DNA of 64,000 nt, taken from contig NZ_JNXE01000010.1 in assembly GCF_000716605.1 (NCBI RefSeq), positions 62,001 through 126,000 on the forward strand. The letters are read 5' to 3'. The translations under genes were made by a program, and so were the position numbers. A model generated the notes under the pieces. It had not been told where the DNA came from, made no database searches, and saw nothing but the letters and a program-made list of their open reading frames with translations. This DNA comes from Streptomyces sp. NRRL F-525. Lineage in GTDB: Bacteria > Actinomycetota > Actinomycetes > Streptomycetales > Streptomycetaceae. Below, piece after piece: positions 55,392 through 63,984 of this stretch (within the stretch, counting starts at the first letter, position 1; every line of letters begins with the position of its first letter).

Positions 55392-56201
55392 GTGCGAAGG
55401 ACAGTGCACCGCCACCTGGGCAAAGTGGTGGCGGGTACGGCCATAGCGGTGGCCGGGACCGCCGTGATGGTCGCCGTCACCCTGCCGGGCACGGCGGGGG
55501 CCGACGAGTCGGGCGGCACCGGCAAGGCCGCCGGATCCGCGCAGCAACAGGCGGCGGACGGACAGGGAGCGGCACCCGGAGTGGTGCAACAGGCCCCCGC
55601 CGAGGGCGAGAAGGGTACGGGCCGCGACCCGCTCACCGACGACGAGACCAAGCGCGTCGAGCAGATCGCGGTGAACCCGCAGTTCCTCAACTCCAGCGAG
55701 AACGTGGACGGCAAGCGCGGCCCGCAGCGCCTCGACGTGCAACTCGCCGACCCCGAGACCAGTGAGCTGGACAACCCGAACGCGCCGCGCCGCGCGGACG
55801 TGACGTTCTACGACTACAAGGACGACACGGTCGTCACCAAGACCGTCAACCTCGACACCGGCAAGGTCGAACAGACCGGCACGCAGCACGGGGTGCAGCC
55901 CCCGGCGAGCCACGCGGAGGACGTCGAGGCGGCCGAGCTGCTGCTCGCCAGCCCGCTCGGCGCGGGCCTGAAGGCCGACTACAAGGACGCCACCGGCAAC
56001 GAACTCACCTCGCCCGACCAGCTGTTGCTGACGGCCATGGTCTACAAGGCCACTCCGGGACGGCAGTCCGGAGATCTCGACCAGTGCGGCGAGCACCGCT
56101 GCGTGCGGCTGTTCCCGAAGGTGAAGAACGGGCCGTGGATCGACGCCCGTGACTTCGTCATCGACCTGAGCGCCCGCAAGGTCGGCAAGCTCACCGGCTG
56201 A
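55392..56201 (+). CDS. Secreted protein equivalent to the N-terminal (D2-D3) domains of copper amine oxidase
   Basis: A 269-residue exported protein. The signal peptide ends near AGA (residue 37), and a Gln/Ala/Gly-rich linker follows to about 75. The rest aligns by eye with the two small domains that precede the catalytic domain in copper amine oxidases. The first has RLDVQLADPETSELDN, RRADVTFYDYKDDTVVTKTV, NLDTGKVEQTG and GVQPPASHAEDVEAAELLLA. The second has TAMVYKATP, CVRLFPKVKN and ARDFVIDLSARKVGKL. GTG 55392 has GGGGGA upstream. The next gene, 73 bases on, encodes the matching catalytic domain, so the two probably act together outside the cell. Confidence 0.75.
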   Translation: MRRTVHRHLGKVVAGTAIAVAGTAVMVAVTLPGTAGADESGGTGKAAGSAQQQAADGQGAAPGVVQQAPAEGEKGTGRDPLTDDETKRVEQIAVNPQFLNSSENVDGKRGPQRLDVQLADPETSELDNPNAPRRADVTFYDYKDDTVVTKTVNLDTGKVEQTGTQHGVQPPASHAEDVEAAELLLASPLGAGLKADYKDATGNELTSPDQLLLTAMVYKATPGRQSGDLDQCGEHRCVRLFPKVKNGPWIDARDFVIDLSARKVGKLTG

Positions 56202-56274
56202 ACCGGCCGCGCCCACCGCGCGGTTCCTCGTCCACTGTCCCAACTTGCTTCTCCTGTAAGGGAGTCACTTCTTC

Positions 56275-57591
56275 ATGCGCGTCAACAGAATCAGCCGTGC
56301 CCGCAGGCGGGGGGCCGTCGGGCTCGCCCTCGCCACCCTGGCCGCCGGTGCCACGGCCGGCGCGGGACCGGCCGTGGCCCAGCCGAAGGCCGCCCCGAGC
56401 GCCGCCGCACCCGGCTGCAGCGCCGCCTACACCATCGAGCAGAAGCTCTCCACCGGCACCACCTGGCGGATGTGCTGGCACTACGAGCGCGAGGCCGGCC
56501 TCGTCCTGGAGAACATCTCCTACCAGCCGCCCGGCCAGGCCACCCCCATCAAGGTGCTCGCCGACGCCAAGCTCGCCCAGATCCACGTCCCGTACGACGA
56601 CGGCAAGAACGAGTACAGCGACCTCACCCAGTACGGCTTCGGCACGGGCCTGATGAACATGGCGCCCGGTGAGTGCCCCGGCGGCACCATCAAGACCGTC
56701 AAGGTCCCCGACGCCATCGACCCGGCCCACCCGAACGTCAAGGGCCTCTGTACGACGACCCGTTCGCGCGGTCACGCCTTCCGGATGCAGGGCGACAGCG
56801 CCAACAAGGTCTTCCAGACCCAGGGCAAGGACTTCCTCGTCTACACGGTCAACCAGGTCGGCTGGTACGAGTACATCACCGAGTGGCGCTTCCAGGACGA
56901 CGGCACCATCAACATGAACGTCGGTGCCACCGGCAGCCTTTCGCCCTACGACTACGACGCGGGCGACGGCCGCGGATGGCCGCTCGGCAAGGGCGCCACG
57001 GCGTACGCGACGAGCCACCAGCACGACGTCTTCTGGAAGTTGGACTTCGCGCTCGACGGCTCCTCCAAGGGCCGCGTCGAGCAGTACGACTCCGCCGTCA
57101 CCACGCACGGCGCCAACACCCCCACCAACAAGACCACGTTGACCAAGGTCACCAAGGAACTCGCTGGCGACGCGAAGAACATGCGCTGGTGGCGCATCGT
57201 CAGCGCGACCGGCAAGAACAAGGACAAGCACGCCCGGTCCTACGAGATAGTCCCCGGCCCCACCACCAAGTACCCGGGCCGCAGCTTCACCCAGCACGAC
57301 GTGTACTTCACCGAGTACAACAAGTGCGAGCAGTTCGCCAGCGACAACCTGCCCAACTGCGGTGCCGGGCACCCGAAGCAGGTCGACAAGTGGGTCAACG
57401 GCCAGACCCTCACCCACCCCGTGGTCTGGGTGAACGTCGGCTTCCACCACATCGCCCGCGACGAGGACCAGCAGCCGATGCCGGTCCACTGGCAGGGATT
57501 CTCCATCGCCCCGCGCGACGTGACGGCTATGAATCCGCTCACTCCGCCCGCCCTCGCCAACCAGAACGGCAATGTGAACGGCGGAAGTTGA
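56275..57591 (+). CDS. Secreted copper amine oxidase catalytic-domain (D4) protein with altered active site
   Basis: A 438-residue exported protein whose signal peptide ends near AVAQ (36). From about residue 50 it matches the large domain of copper amine oxidases: LVLENISYQPPGQATPIKVL, VPYDDGKNEY, WYEYITEWRFQDDGTI, SHQHDVFWKLDFALDG and GFHHIARDEDQQPMPVHWQG. Copper ligands His248, His250 and His392 are kept, and Tyr198 is at the topaquinone position. However, the Asn before that Tyr is Trp197 (usual N-Y-[DE], here W-Y-E), and the catalytic-base Asp aligns with Gly121. The small D2-D3 domains are encoded by the gene before. It may be a variant oxidase or a non-catalytic copper protein. Confidence 0.82.
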   Translation: MRVNRISRARRRGAVGLALATLAAGATAGAGPAVAQPKAAPSAAAPGCSAAYTIEQKLSTGTTWRMCWHYEREAGLVLENISYQPPGQATPIKVLADAKLAQIHVPYDDGKNEYSDLTQYGFGTGLMNMAPGECPGGTIKTVKVPDAIDPAHPNVKGLCTTTRSRGHAFRMQGDSANKVFQTQGKDFLVYTVNQVGWYEYITEWRFQDDGTINMNVGATGSLSPYDYDAGDGRGWPLGKGATAYATSHQHDVFWKLDFALDGSSKGRVEQYDSAVTTHGANTPTNKTTLTKVTKELAGDAKNMRWWRIVSATGKNKDKHARSYEIVPGPTTKYPGRSFTQHDVYFTEYNKCEQFASDNLPNCGAGHPKQVDKWVNGQTLTHPVVWVNVGFHHIARDEDQQPMPVHWQGFSIAPRDVTAMNPLTPPALANQNGNVNGGS

Positions 57592-57695
57592 GAAACGACC
57601 CTGTCCATCCGGCTGCACCGCCGACCGGTCCCGGAGTACCCTTCCTTGATCGTTGAGACTGGGGAGAGCTCGGGGGAGCGGAAGGCGGTGCACGG

Positions 57696-58937
57696 GTGGG
57701 CTCGGGAGGGCTGGAGTTGCCCCCTGGTGACGAGGGTCACGAGGGGAACTCCGCAGAAGTCCCGCCCGGCGCGGTGTCCCTGGCACGTCCGATGGACGCG
57801 GCTGGTTCCATCGGTCCGGAGCTGGACTGGGACGCCGACGCCTGGCGCGAGGTGCGTACGCGCGCCCAACGAGCCGGCCGCGCCTACATCTGGCTGAACC
57901 TCGTCGAACAGCGGCTGCGCGCGGTCGTGGCCGCTGTTCTGCGTCCCATCTACGAACCCGTCCACGGCGACGAGTGGGTGGTCGCCGCGGCCGGACCGGC
58001 CGGCCAGGAGTGGGTGCAGCGCGCGGTCGCCGTCCGCGAAGTCAGCCGCCGCAAGGGCTACTTGCTCGACCCGGCCGACGACAACGTCCTCAGCTTCCTG
58101 ACCCTGCCGCAGCTGCGCGAGCTGATGGTGCAGCACTGGCCGTGCTTCGAGCCGTACTTCGACGAGCGCCGCGACGTCGAACTCGCCCTGGACGAGCTGG
58201 AGGTGACCCGCAACGTCGTCTCCCGCAACCGCGCCCTGTCCGAGGCCGTCCTCAACCAGGCCGAGCGGGCCTCCGCGAAACTCCTGGAGACCCTCGGCGC
58301 CGGCAGCGACGTACCCTCGGCGCGCAGGCTGCCCGTCGACGCCGTCGAGGAACTCATCGGCGACCGCTTCGCCGACGTGGTCGCCGTGCACGCCGACCGG
58401 GTGCGCCTGATGCGGCAGTTCCCGGCCGAGGACATCTTCGGCGGGGCCCGCCGCGTCGACGCCATCGGCATCGGCCTCAACCTTCTCGTGCAGAACTTCT
58501 CCGGCCGCCGCCTGGTCCGCCTCGCCGAGTCGGGCTGCCGGGCCCGGCTGCTGTTCCTCAACCCCGCCTCCAGCGCGGTGAAGCGCCGCGAGCGTGAACT
58601 CGGCATCAAACGGGGCGAGTTGAGCCGCGCCGTCGAGATGAACATCCTGCACATGCGGCGGGTGCGGTCCCGGCTGCGCGACCCGGCGGCCTTCGAGATC
58701 CAGGTCTTCGACGAGACACCCCGCTTCACGGCGTACCTCGTCGACGGCGACGGCTCGGACGGCATAGCCGTCGTGCAGTCCTATCTGCGCCGCAGCCGCG
58801 GCATGGAGGCGCCGGTGCTGGTGCTGCGGAACGGCAGCCGACTGGTCAAGTCGGACGAAATGGATGACAGCGCACTTTTCCCCACCTACCGCGACGAGTT
58901 CGAGCAGATGTGGGCGGATTCGCGACCGGTGTCCTGA
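57696..58937 (+). CDS. SAV2148-type HEPN domain protein
   Basis: A 413-residue cytoplasmic protein. The first ~170 residues form a helical HEPN (Swt1-like) domain: REVRTRAQRAGRAYIWLNLV, LPQLRELMVQHWPCFEPYFD and LDELEVTRNVVSRNRALSEA. The last stretch occupies the R-N-x4-6-H RNase motif position but shows no histidine. The C-terminal half (RRVDAIGIGLNLLVQNFSGR, GCRARLLFLNPASSAVKRRE) resembles phospholipase D-like nucleotide-sensing domains linked to HEPN proteins. RNase toxins of this class are common, but the missing His argues for a regulatory role. The GTG start follows GAAGG. I recall the family as conserved in Streptomyces under this name. Confidence 0.78.
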   Translation: MGSGGLELPPGDEGHEGNSAEVPPGAVSLARPMDAAGSIGPELDWDADAWREVRTRAQRAGRAYIWLNLVEQRLRAVVAAVLRPIYEPVHGDEWVVAAAGPAGQEWVQRAVAVREVSRRKGYLLDPADDNVLSFLTLPQLRELMVQHWPCFEPYFDERRDVELALDELEVTRNVVSRNRALSEAVLNQAERASAKLLETLGAGSDVPSARRLPVDAVEELIGDRFADVVAVHADRVRLMRQFPAEDIFGGARRVDAIGIGLNLLVQNFSGRRLVRLAESGCRARLLFLNPASSAVKRRERELGIKRGELSRAVEMNILHMRRVRSRLRDPAAFEIQVFDETPRFTAYLVDGDGSDGIAVVQSYLRRSRGMEAPVLVLRNGSRLVKSDEMDDSALFPTYRDEFEQMWADSRPVS

Positions 58938-59048
58938 CCGTCCCACGACCCCCTCCGGCGGTAAGCGGAACGCGGTCATCGGATTGTCAGTGGCTCATGC
59001 GATCGTGGAGACCACTGGGGGAAAGCACCACCGAGAAGGGGGGCCGTC

Positions 59049-59771
59049 ATGGCCTGGCACCAGGAGCTGCTCATCGGCTTCGACCTGGAGACGACGGGGA
59101 CCGAGCCGCGCGAGGCACGCATCGTCACGGGCGCGGTCATCGAGGTCAGGGGCGGACGCCCGATAGGCCGCAAGGAGTGGCTGGCCGATCCGGGCGTCGA
59201 GATCCCGGCGGACGCCGTCGCGGTGCACGGCATTACGAACGAGCGGGCCACCACCGAGGGCCGCCCCGCCGACCAGGTGGCCGAGTCGATCGCCGACGTC
59301 CTCGTGACCTACTGGAAGACGGGCGTCCCCGTCGTCGCCTACAACGCGGCCTTCGATCTGACCCTGCTCTCCGCCGAGCTGCGCCGCCACGGACTCCCGT
59401 CCCTGCGCGACCGCCTGGGCGGCACCGACCCCGCCCCGGTCATCGACCCGTACACGATCGACCGCTCCGTGGACCGCTACCGCCGCGGCAAGCGCAACCT
59501 CGAAGCGGTCTGCCAGGAGTACGGCGTGGTCCTCGACTCCGCCCACGACGCCTCCGCCGACGCCCTCGCCGCCGCCCGCCTGGCCGGCGCGATAGCCGAC
59601 CGCCACCCCAAGGTCGCCGCCCTCGGCCCCGCCGAACTCCACCGCCGCCAGATCGAGTGGTACGCGGAATGGGCAGCGGACTTCCAGAGCTTCCTACGCC
59701 GCAAGGGCGACCAGGACGCGGTCGTCGACGGCACATGGCCGCTCCGCGAGCTGGAGGACGAGACGGTCTGA
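59049..59771 (+). CDS. DEDDh-type 3'-5' exonuclease (DnaQ-like)
   Basis: A 240-residue exonuclease with the full DEDDh set. IGFDLETTGTEPREARIV gives the first Asp and Glu, VVAYNAAFDLTLLSAEL the second Asp, and SAHDASADALAAARL the His and last Asp. It resembles the proofreading epsilon subunit family but stands alone, as in many actinobacterial DnaQ-like nucleases acting in repair or RNA/DNA turnover. ATG 59049 is preceded by GAAGGGGGG. Confidence 0.92.
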   Translation: MAWHQELLIGFDLETTGTEPREARIVTGAVIEVRGGRPIGRKEWLADPGVEIPADAVAVHGITNERATTEGRPADQVAESIADVLVTYWKTGVPVVAYNAAFDLTLLSAELRRHGLPSLRDRLGGTDPAPVIDPYTIDRSVDRYRRGKRNLEAVCQEYGVVLDSAHDASADALAAARLAGAIADRHPKVAALGPAELHRRQIEWYAEWAADFQSFLRRKGDQDAVVDGTWPLRELEDETV

Positions 59772-59784
59772 CCCGTCGCACTCC

Positions 59785-59811
59785 TGGGGCGCCCCGAAGG
59801 GAGGCGCCCCA
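59785..59811 (+). terminator. Hairpin terminator after the exonuclease gene
   Basis: A perfect 9-base stem TGGGGCGCC (59785-59793) / GGCGCCCCA (59803-59811) with a 9-base loop lies 14 bases after the stop and adjoins the dispersed repeat copy 3. Confidence 0.75.
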
Positions 59812-59812
59812 A

Positions 59813-59842
59813 AGGGGCGCGGGGAACTGCGCGACCAGCCAC
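59813..59842 (+). repeat. Dispersed repeat copy 3
   Basis: AGGGGCGCGGGGAACTGCGC followed by GACCAGCCAC, the same element as at 10070 and 14231 with CCCC changed to A near the end. It sits in the 121-base gap between the convergent exonuclease and phosphotransferase genes. Confidence 0.8.
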
Positions 59843-59892
59843 AACGGACCGGCAGCCGCCCAGATAACCAGCAGCCCCCGTTCAACAGGCGC

Positions 59893-60756
59893 TCAGAACG
59901 GAAACCACCGCACCGTCTCATCCCCGTCCCGCAAAGACCCCACCCGCCGCCGAAACTCAACCAGCGCCTCAGGATTGCTCGGCGCATGCTGAGCAACCCA
60001 AGCGCAGCTGGCCGTCTCCCGGGCACCCCGCAGCACCCCACACCCGTCCCACTCCCGCACATCCCACCCGTACGCCTCGACGAACGAGTCATAGGCCCGA
60101 GCCGGAAACGCATACCGGTCACGCGAGAGAGCCATCACCACCAGATCATGCTCACGCAGATCAGAGGAGAAGGTCTCCAGATCGACCAGCACCGGCCCGT
60201 CCGGCCCGACATGCACATTGCGGGGCAACGCGTCACCGTGAATCGGCCCCGGCGCCAGCCGCGGCGTGAGCGCGGCCGCGGCAGCCGCGAACCCGTCCCG
60301 CCGCTCCCGCAGATACGCCGCGTCGGCCGGGTCGATCGCATCCCCCGCAAGCCGCAACCACCGCTCCACACCGCCCAGCAGCTCACGGGGCGGAAGACCG
60401 AACGAGGGGGAGGGCAGGGCATGGACGAGGCGTAGCAGTTCAGCCAAATCCCGCGGCTCGGCAGGGCGTACGGAATCGGCCAGCCGGTGCCACACCGTCA
60501 CCGGATGCCCCTCGACCAGCCGCGCTTCCGACTCCGCGGCCCGCACCGCAGGCACCCCCGACTCGGCAAGCCACAGCGCGACTTCCAGCTCGCGCCGTGC
60601 CCGGTCGAGAAGTTCCGCGTCACGACCCACCTTGACGACCAGGTCACCCGCGGCGAACACCGCGTTCTCGCCGAGGGCGAGGAGCCGCGCGTCCCGCGCC
60701 GCGCCGGGCAGTACGTCCGCCGCGGCCAGTACGTCCCGGGCCCGTGCCTCGTCCAT
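59893..60756 (-). CDS. Phosphotransferase (aminoglycoside phosphotransferase/APH fold)
   Basis: A 287-residue APH-family protein. LALGENAVFAAGDLVVKVGR is the nucleotide-binding N-lobe with the strand lysine, PGPIHGDALPRNVHVGPDGP the catalytic loop (His-Gly-Asp and Asn), and VLVDLETFSSDLREHDLVVM the metal aspartate. All catalytic residues are intact. The substrate is unknown; it is unlinked to any resistance or biosynthetic gene here. It faces the sugar ABC operon across a 171-base divergent gap. Confidence 0.86.
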   Translation of the reverse strand: MDEARARDVLAAADVLPGAARDARLLALGENAVFAAGDLVVKVGRDAELLDRARRELEVALWLAESGVPAVRAAESEARLVEGHPVTVWHRLADSVRPAEPRDLAELLRLVHALPSPSFGLPPRELLGGVERWLRLAGDAIDPADAAYLRERRDGFAAAAAALTPRLAPGPIHGDALPRNVHVGPDGPVLVDLETFSSDLREHDLVVMALSRDRYAFPARAYDSFVEAYGWDVREWDGCGVLRGARETASCAWVAQHAPSNPEALVEFRRRVGSLRDGDETVRWFPF

Positions 60757-60927
60757 CGTCCGCCTCCGTGTGCTCCCTGTGCGTGTGCGGACGGCGTCGG
60801 GTTCCCGCCATCCGACGGCCAGTGTCCCATTCGCACAGGTGGGACGGCATGCGAGGTGCCTTGACGAGGCACAAGGCGTTCACGACCATGACGGGGCCCG
60901 ACCGGGCCGCGCAAAGGGGCTGATTCC

Positions 60928-61863
60928 ATGACATCGGTGACGGAGGTGAGGAGGCCGTCGAGCCGCGCGCCGAGCCGGGACCGCCGGCGACGCGCTCCCG
61001 ACCACGCGGCCTGGTTCCTGGTCTTACCGGCACTCATCCCGATCCTCGTGCTCAGCGTCGGCCCCCTCCTCTACGGCGTCCTGCTGGCCTTCACCGACTC
61101 CCAGTCGGGCCGCACCGCGCCCACCCACTGGATCGGCGGTCTCAACTTCCGGGACCTGCTGCACGACACCCTGTTCTGGGAGTCGTTCCGCATCGGGCTG
61201 GTGTGGGCGGTAGGGGTGACCGTCCCGCAGTTCCTGCTCGCCCTCGGCCTCGCCCTCCTCCTCAACCAGGACCTACGGCTGCGCTGGCTGGCACGCGCCC
61301 TCGCGATCGTCCCGTGGGCGATGCCCGAGGTCGTCGTCGGCATCATGTGGCGCATCGTCTACAACCCCGACGCGGGCATCCTCAACGAGACCCTGCATGA
61401 CCTCGGCCTCGGCAACGGCCGCGACTGGCTCAGCAGCCTGACGACCGCGCTGCCCGCCGTGATCGTCGTCGGCGTCTGGGCCGGCATGCCCCAGACGACG
61501 GTCGCCCTCCTCGCCGGACTGCAGAACACCCCGCGCGAACTCCACGAGGCCGCGGCGGTCGACGGCGCCGGAGCCTGGCGCCGCTTCCGCACGGTCACCT
61601 GGCCCGCCCTCAGACCGGTGGCGCTGGCGATCACGGCGCTCAACCTGATCTGGAACTTCAACTCCTTCGCCCTGGTCTACGTCCTGACCAACGGCGGACC
61701 CGGCGGCCGCACCCGGCTGCCCATGCTCTTCGCCTACGAAGAGGCCTTCCGCTACGGCCAGTTCGGCTACGCGGCGGCCATGGGATGCGTGATGGTCGCG
61801 GTGATCTCGGTGCTCCTGGCCGTCTTCCTCGTAGGCCGTATCAAGGGAGGAGACGAGTCATGA
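60928..61863 (+). CDS. Carbohydrate ABC transporter permease (MalF-like) with a TTA codon
   Basis: A 311-residue permease with six membrane segments. The first is FLVLPALIPILVLSVGPLLY; others include VPQFLLALGLALLLNQ and AVIVVGVWAGMPQTTVALLA. The EAA loop HEAAAVDGAGAWRRFRTVTW contacts the ATPase. Leu33 is encoded by TTA (61024-61026), hinting at bldA-dependent expression of the operon. The stop overlaps the next permease start. No ATPase gene is present, so it probably uses the shared MsiK-type ATPase common in Streptomyces sugar importers (family knowledge). Confidence 0.92.
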   Translation: MTSVTEVRRPSSRAPSRDRRRRAPDHAAWFLVLPALIPILVLSVGPLLYGVLLAFTDSQSGRTAPTHWIGGLNFRDLLHDTLFWESFRIGLVWAVGVTVPQFLLALGLALLLNQDLRLRWLARALAIVPWAMPEVVVGIMWRIVYNPDAGILNETLHDLGLGNGRDWLSSLTTALPAVIVVGVWAGMPQTTVALLAGLQNTPRELHEAAAVDGAGAWRRFRTVTWPALRPVALAITALNLIWNFNSFALVYVLTNGGPGGRTRLPMLFAYEEAFRYGQFGYAAAMGCVMVAVISVLLAVFLVGRIKGGDES

Positions 61864-62693
61864 GGACCGGCACCGGCGCCCGTGCCGGACAGTACGCAGC
61901 CCTGCTCGCGTATCTCGTCTTCCTCGCCTTCCCCCTCCTCTGGCTGATCTCCACCGCGTTCAAGTCCCCGCAGGAGCTGGGCAGTCTGCACCCCACCTGG
62001 ATCCCGAAGCACCCCACCCTCGCCAACTTCCGCCAGGCCTTCGACGAACAGCCGCTGCTGCACGCCGCGTTGAACTCCCTGCTCGCCGCGCTCGGGGCCG
62101 CGCTGATCGCCGTGGTGATCGCGACACCGATGGCGTGGGTCATGGCCCGGCGCCGCACACTGCTCGCGCGAGCAGCGACCGGTTGGGTCGTGGTCAGCCA
62201 GGCGTTCCCCTTCGTGCTGGTGATCATCCCGCTGTTCCTGGTACTGAAGAACCTGCGGCTGATCGACTCCCTGGCCGGGCTGGTGCTCGTCTACGTCGTA
62301 TGGTCGCTGCCGTTCGCCCTGTGGATGCTGGTCGGCTATGTCCGGGCGGTACCACCGGAGTTGGAGGAAGCGGCGGCGGTCGACGGCGCCGGAAGGCTCC
62401 GCACGCTGGTGTCGGTGACGGCACCCCTGCTCGCACCCGGGATCGTGGCGACGGCGCTCTTCGCTTTCGTCACCGCGTGGAACGAGTTCTTCTTCGCGCT
62501 GGTCCTCCTCAAGACCCCCGAGAAACAGACCCTCCCGGTCGTCCTCACCCACTTCATCGGCGCGGAGGGCGTAGCGGACCTCGGCCCACTGGCCGCAGCC
62601 GCGTTCCTCGCGACCCTCCCCTCCCTGATCGTCTTCGCCCTGATCCAACGCCGCATCACCGGCGGCATGTTGACCGGGGCGGTGAAGAGCTGA
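61860..62693 (+). CDS. Carbohydrate ABC transporter permease (MalG-like)
   Basis: A 277-residue MalG-type permease with six membrane segments. The WLISTAFKSPQELGSLHPTW loop after helix 1 and the EAA loop ELEEAAAVDGAGRLRTLVSV are standard features. The C-terminus ends RRITGGMLTGAVKS, the conserved GLTxGAVKG-like tail. It overlaps both its neighbours (ATGA upstream, TGATG downstream), marking a coupled operon with the MalF-like and binding-protein genes. Confidence 0.93.
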   Translation: MRTGTGARAGQYAALLAYLVFLAFPLLWLISTAFKSPQELGSLHPTWIPKHPTLANFRQAFDEQPLLHAALNSLLAALGAALIAVVIATPMAWVMARRRTLLARAATGWVVVSQAFPFVLVIIPLFLVLKNLRLIDSLAGLVLVYVVWSLPFALWMLVGYVRAVPPELEEAAAVDGAGRLRTLVSVTAPLLAPGIVATALFAFVTAWNEFFFALVLLKTPEKQTLPVVLTHFIGAEGVADLGPLAAAAFLATLPSLIVFALIQRRITGGMLTGAVKS

Positions 62694-63973
62694 TGCGAGC
62701 GCGCTGGATCCTCACCCTCGTCCTGACCCTGCTCCTCGCCGGCTGCACAGGCAGCGGAAGCGACTCCGCGAACGGCCGGATCACCCTCCGCTTCCAGTCC
62801 CTGGCCTGGCAGGACGAGTCCGTCACCGCCAACAAGGAACTGGTGAAGGAGTGGAACGCCACCCATCCCGACGTCAAGGTCGAGTACGTGCAGGGCAGTT
62901 GGGACAGCGTCCACGACCAACTCCTCACCTCCTTCGAGGGCGGCGAGGCTCCGGACATCATCCACGACGCCTCCGACGACCTCGCGGACTTCGCCTACGG
63001 CGGCTACCTCGCCGACCTCCGCGATCTGCTCCCCGCCCGCCTCAAGTCAGAGATCCCGCAACGGAGTTGGGCTACGACGACCTTCGGGAACGGCATCTAC
63101 GGCGTCCCGTTCCTCCAGGAGCCCCGGGTGCTCATCGCCAACGCCACCTGGCTGAAGAAGGCGAACGTACGCATCCCGACCCCCGAACACCCTTGGACCT
63201 GGCCCGAGTTCAGGGACATCACCCGACGCCTGAGCGGCGACGGCAAGTACGGCGTGGCCTGGCCGCTCAAGGAGCCGGTGTCCGCGACGCTCAACCTGTC
63301 GCTGTCGGCGGGCGGCGAGTTGTTCCACCGAGGCACGGACGGCAAGGTGACCGTCCGCTTCGACAAGGCCGACCAGGTCGTCCCCCGCACGATCCACGAC
63401 CAGGTGAACGTGGACCACAGCGCCTCACCCACGACCCTCGGCAGCGGCGGCTCGGACACGCTCCCCGGCTTCTTCGGCGGCAAGTACGCGATGATCCCGC
63501 TCGGCTTCTCCTACCGCCAGCAGATCGTGCAGCAGGCCCCCAAGGGCTTCGACTGGCAGGTCCTGCCCGCCCCGGCAGGCGCCGACGGCCTCACCCAGGG
63601 CGTCAGCCCACAGACCCTGTCCATCGCCGAGGACAGCCCCCACAAGAAGCAGGCCGCCGAGTTCATCGCCTTCCTCCTCCAGCCCAAGAACATGGCTCGC
63701 CTGGCCCTCGGCGACTGGATGCTCCCCACCGGCACCCAGGCCCTCAAGTCCCCGTCCCTGCACACCACCAAGGACGACTGGTCCACCGGCACGGCACTCG
63801 CCACCGACCTCGCCTCGGCCCCCGCCCAGTCGGTACGCGGCTACCCCGAGTGGAAGGACAAGGTGGCAACCCCGGCCTTCCAGGAGTACTACAGCGGAGC
63901 AATCACCCTCGCCGAACTACGCCAACGCCTGGAGCGGGACGGCAACTTGGTCCTCGCAAGATACCAACGCTGA
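62693..63973 (+). CDS. Carbohydrate ABC transporter substrate-binding lipoprotein
   Basis: A 426-residue family 1 solute-binding lipoprotein with a very short signal (MRARWILTLVLTLLLAGC, cysteine 18). The mature part shows VKEWNATHPDVKVEYVQGSW, ASDDLADFAYGGYLADLRDL, GIYGVPFLQEPRVLIANATW and PHKKQAAEFIAFLLQPKNMA. It captures an oligo- or monosaccharide for the two upstream permeases. Permease-permease-binding protein is an unusual order, since the binding protein often comes first. It ends just before a partial dispersed repeat. Confidence 0.92.
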   Translation: MRARWILTLVLTLLLAGCTGSGSDSANGRITLRFQSLAWQDESVTANKELVKEWNATHPDVKVEYVQGSWDSVHDQLLTSFEGGEAPDIIHDASDDLADFAYGGYLADLRDLLPARLKSEIPQRSWATTTFGNGIYGVPFLQEPRVLIANATWLKKANVRIPTPEHPWTWPEFRDITRRLSGDGKYGVAWPLKEPVSATLNLSLSAGGELFHRGTDGKVTVRFDKADQVVPRTIHDQVNVDHSASPTTLGSGGSDTLPGFFGGKYAMIPLGFSYRQQIVQQAPKGFDWQVLPAPAGADGLTQGVSPQTLSIAEDSPHKKQAAEFIAFLLQPKNMARLALGDWMLPTGTQALKSPSLHTTKDDWSTGTALATDLASAPAQSVRGYPEWKDKVATPAFQEYYSGAITLAELRQRLERDGNLVLARYQR

Positions 63974-63984
63974 CGAGGGTCTTT

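Noticed and set aside
55392..57591. Single amine oxidase gene broken by a frameshift
   Set aside because: The first gene ends with its own stop after a complete D3-like domain, and the second has its own start and full signal peptide, so this is gene fission or separate genes rather than a recent frameshift.
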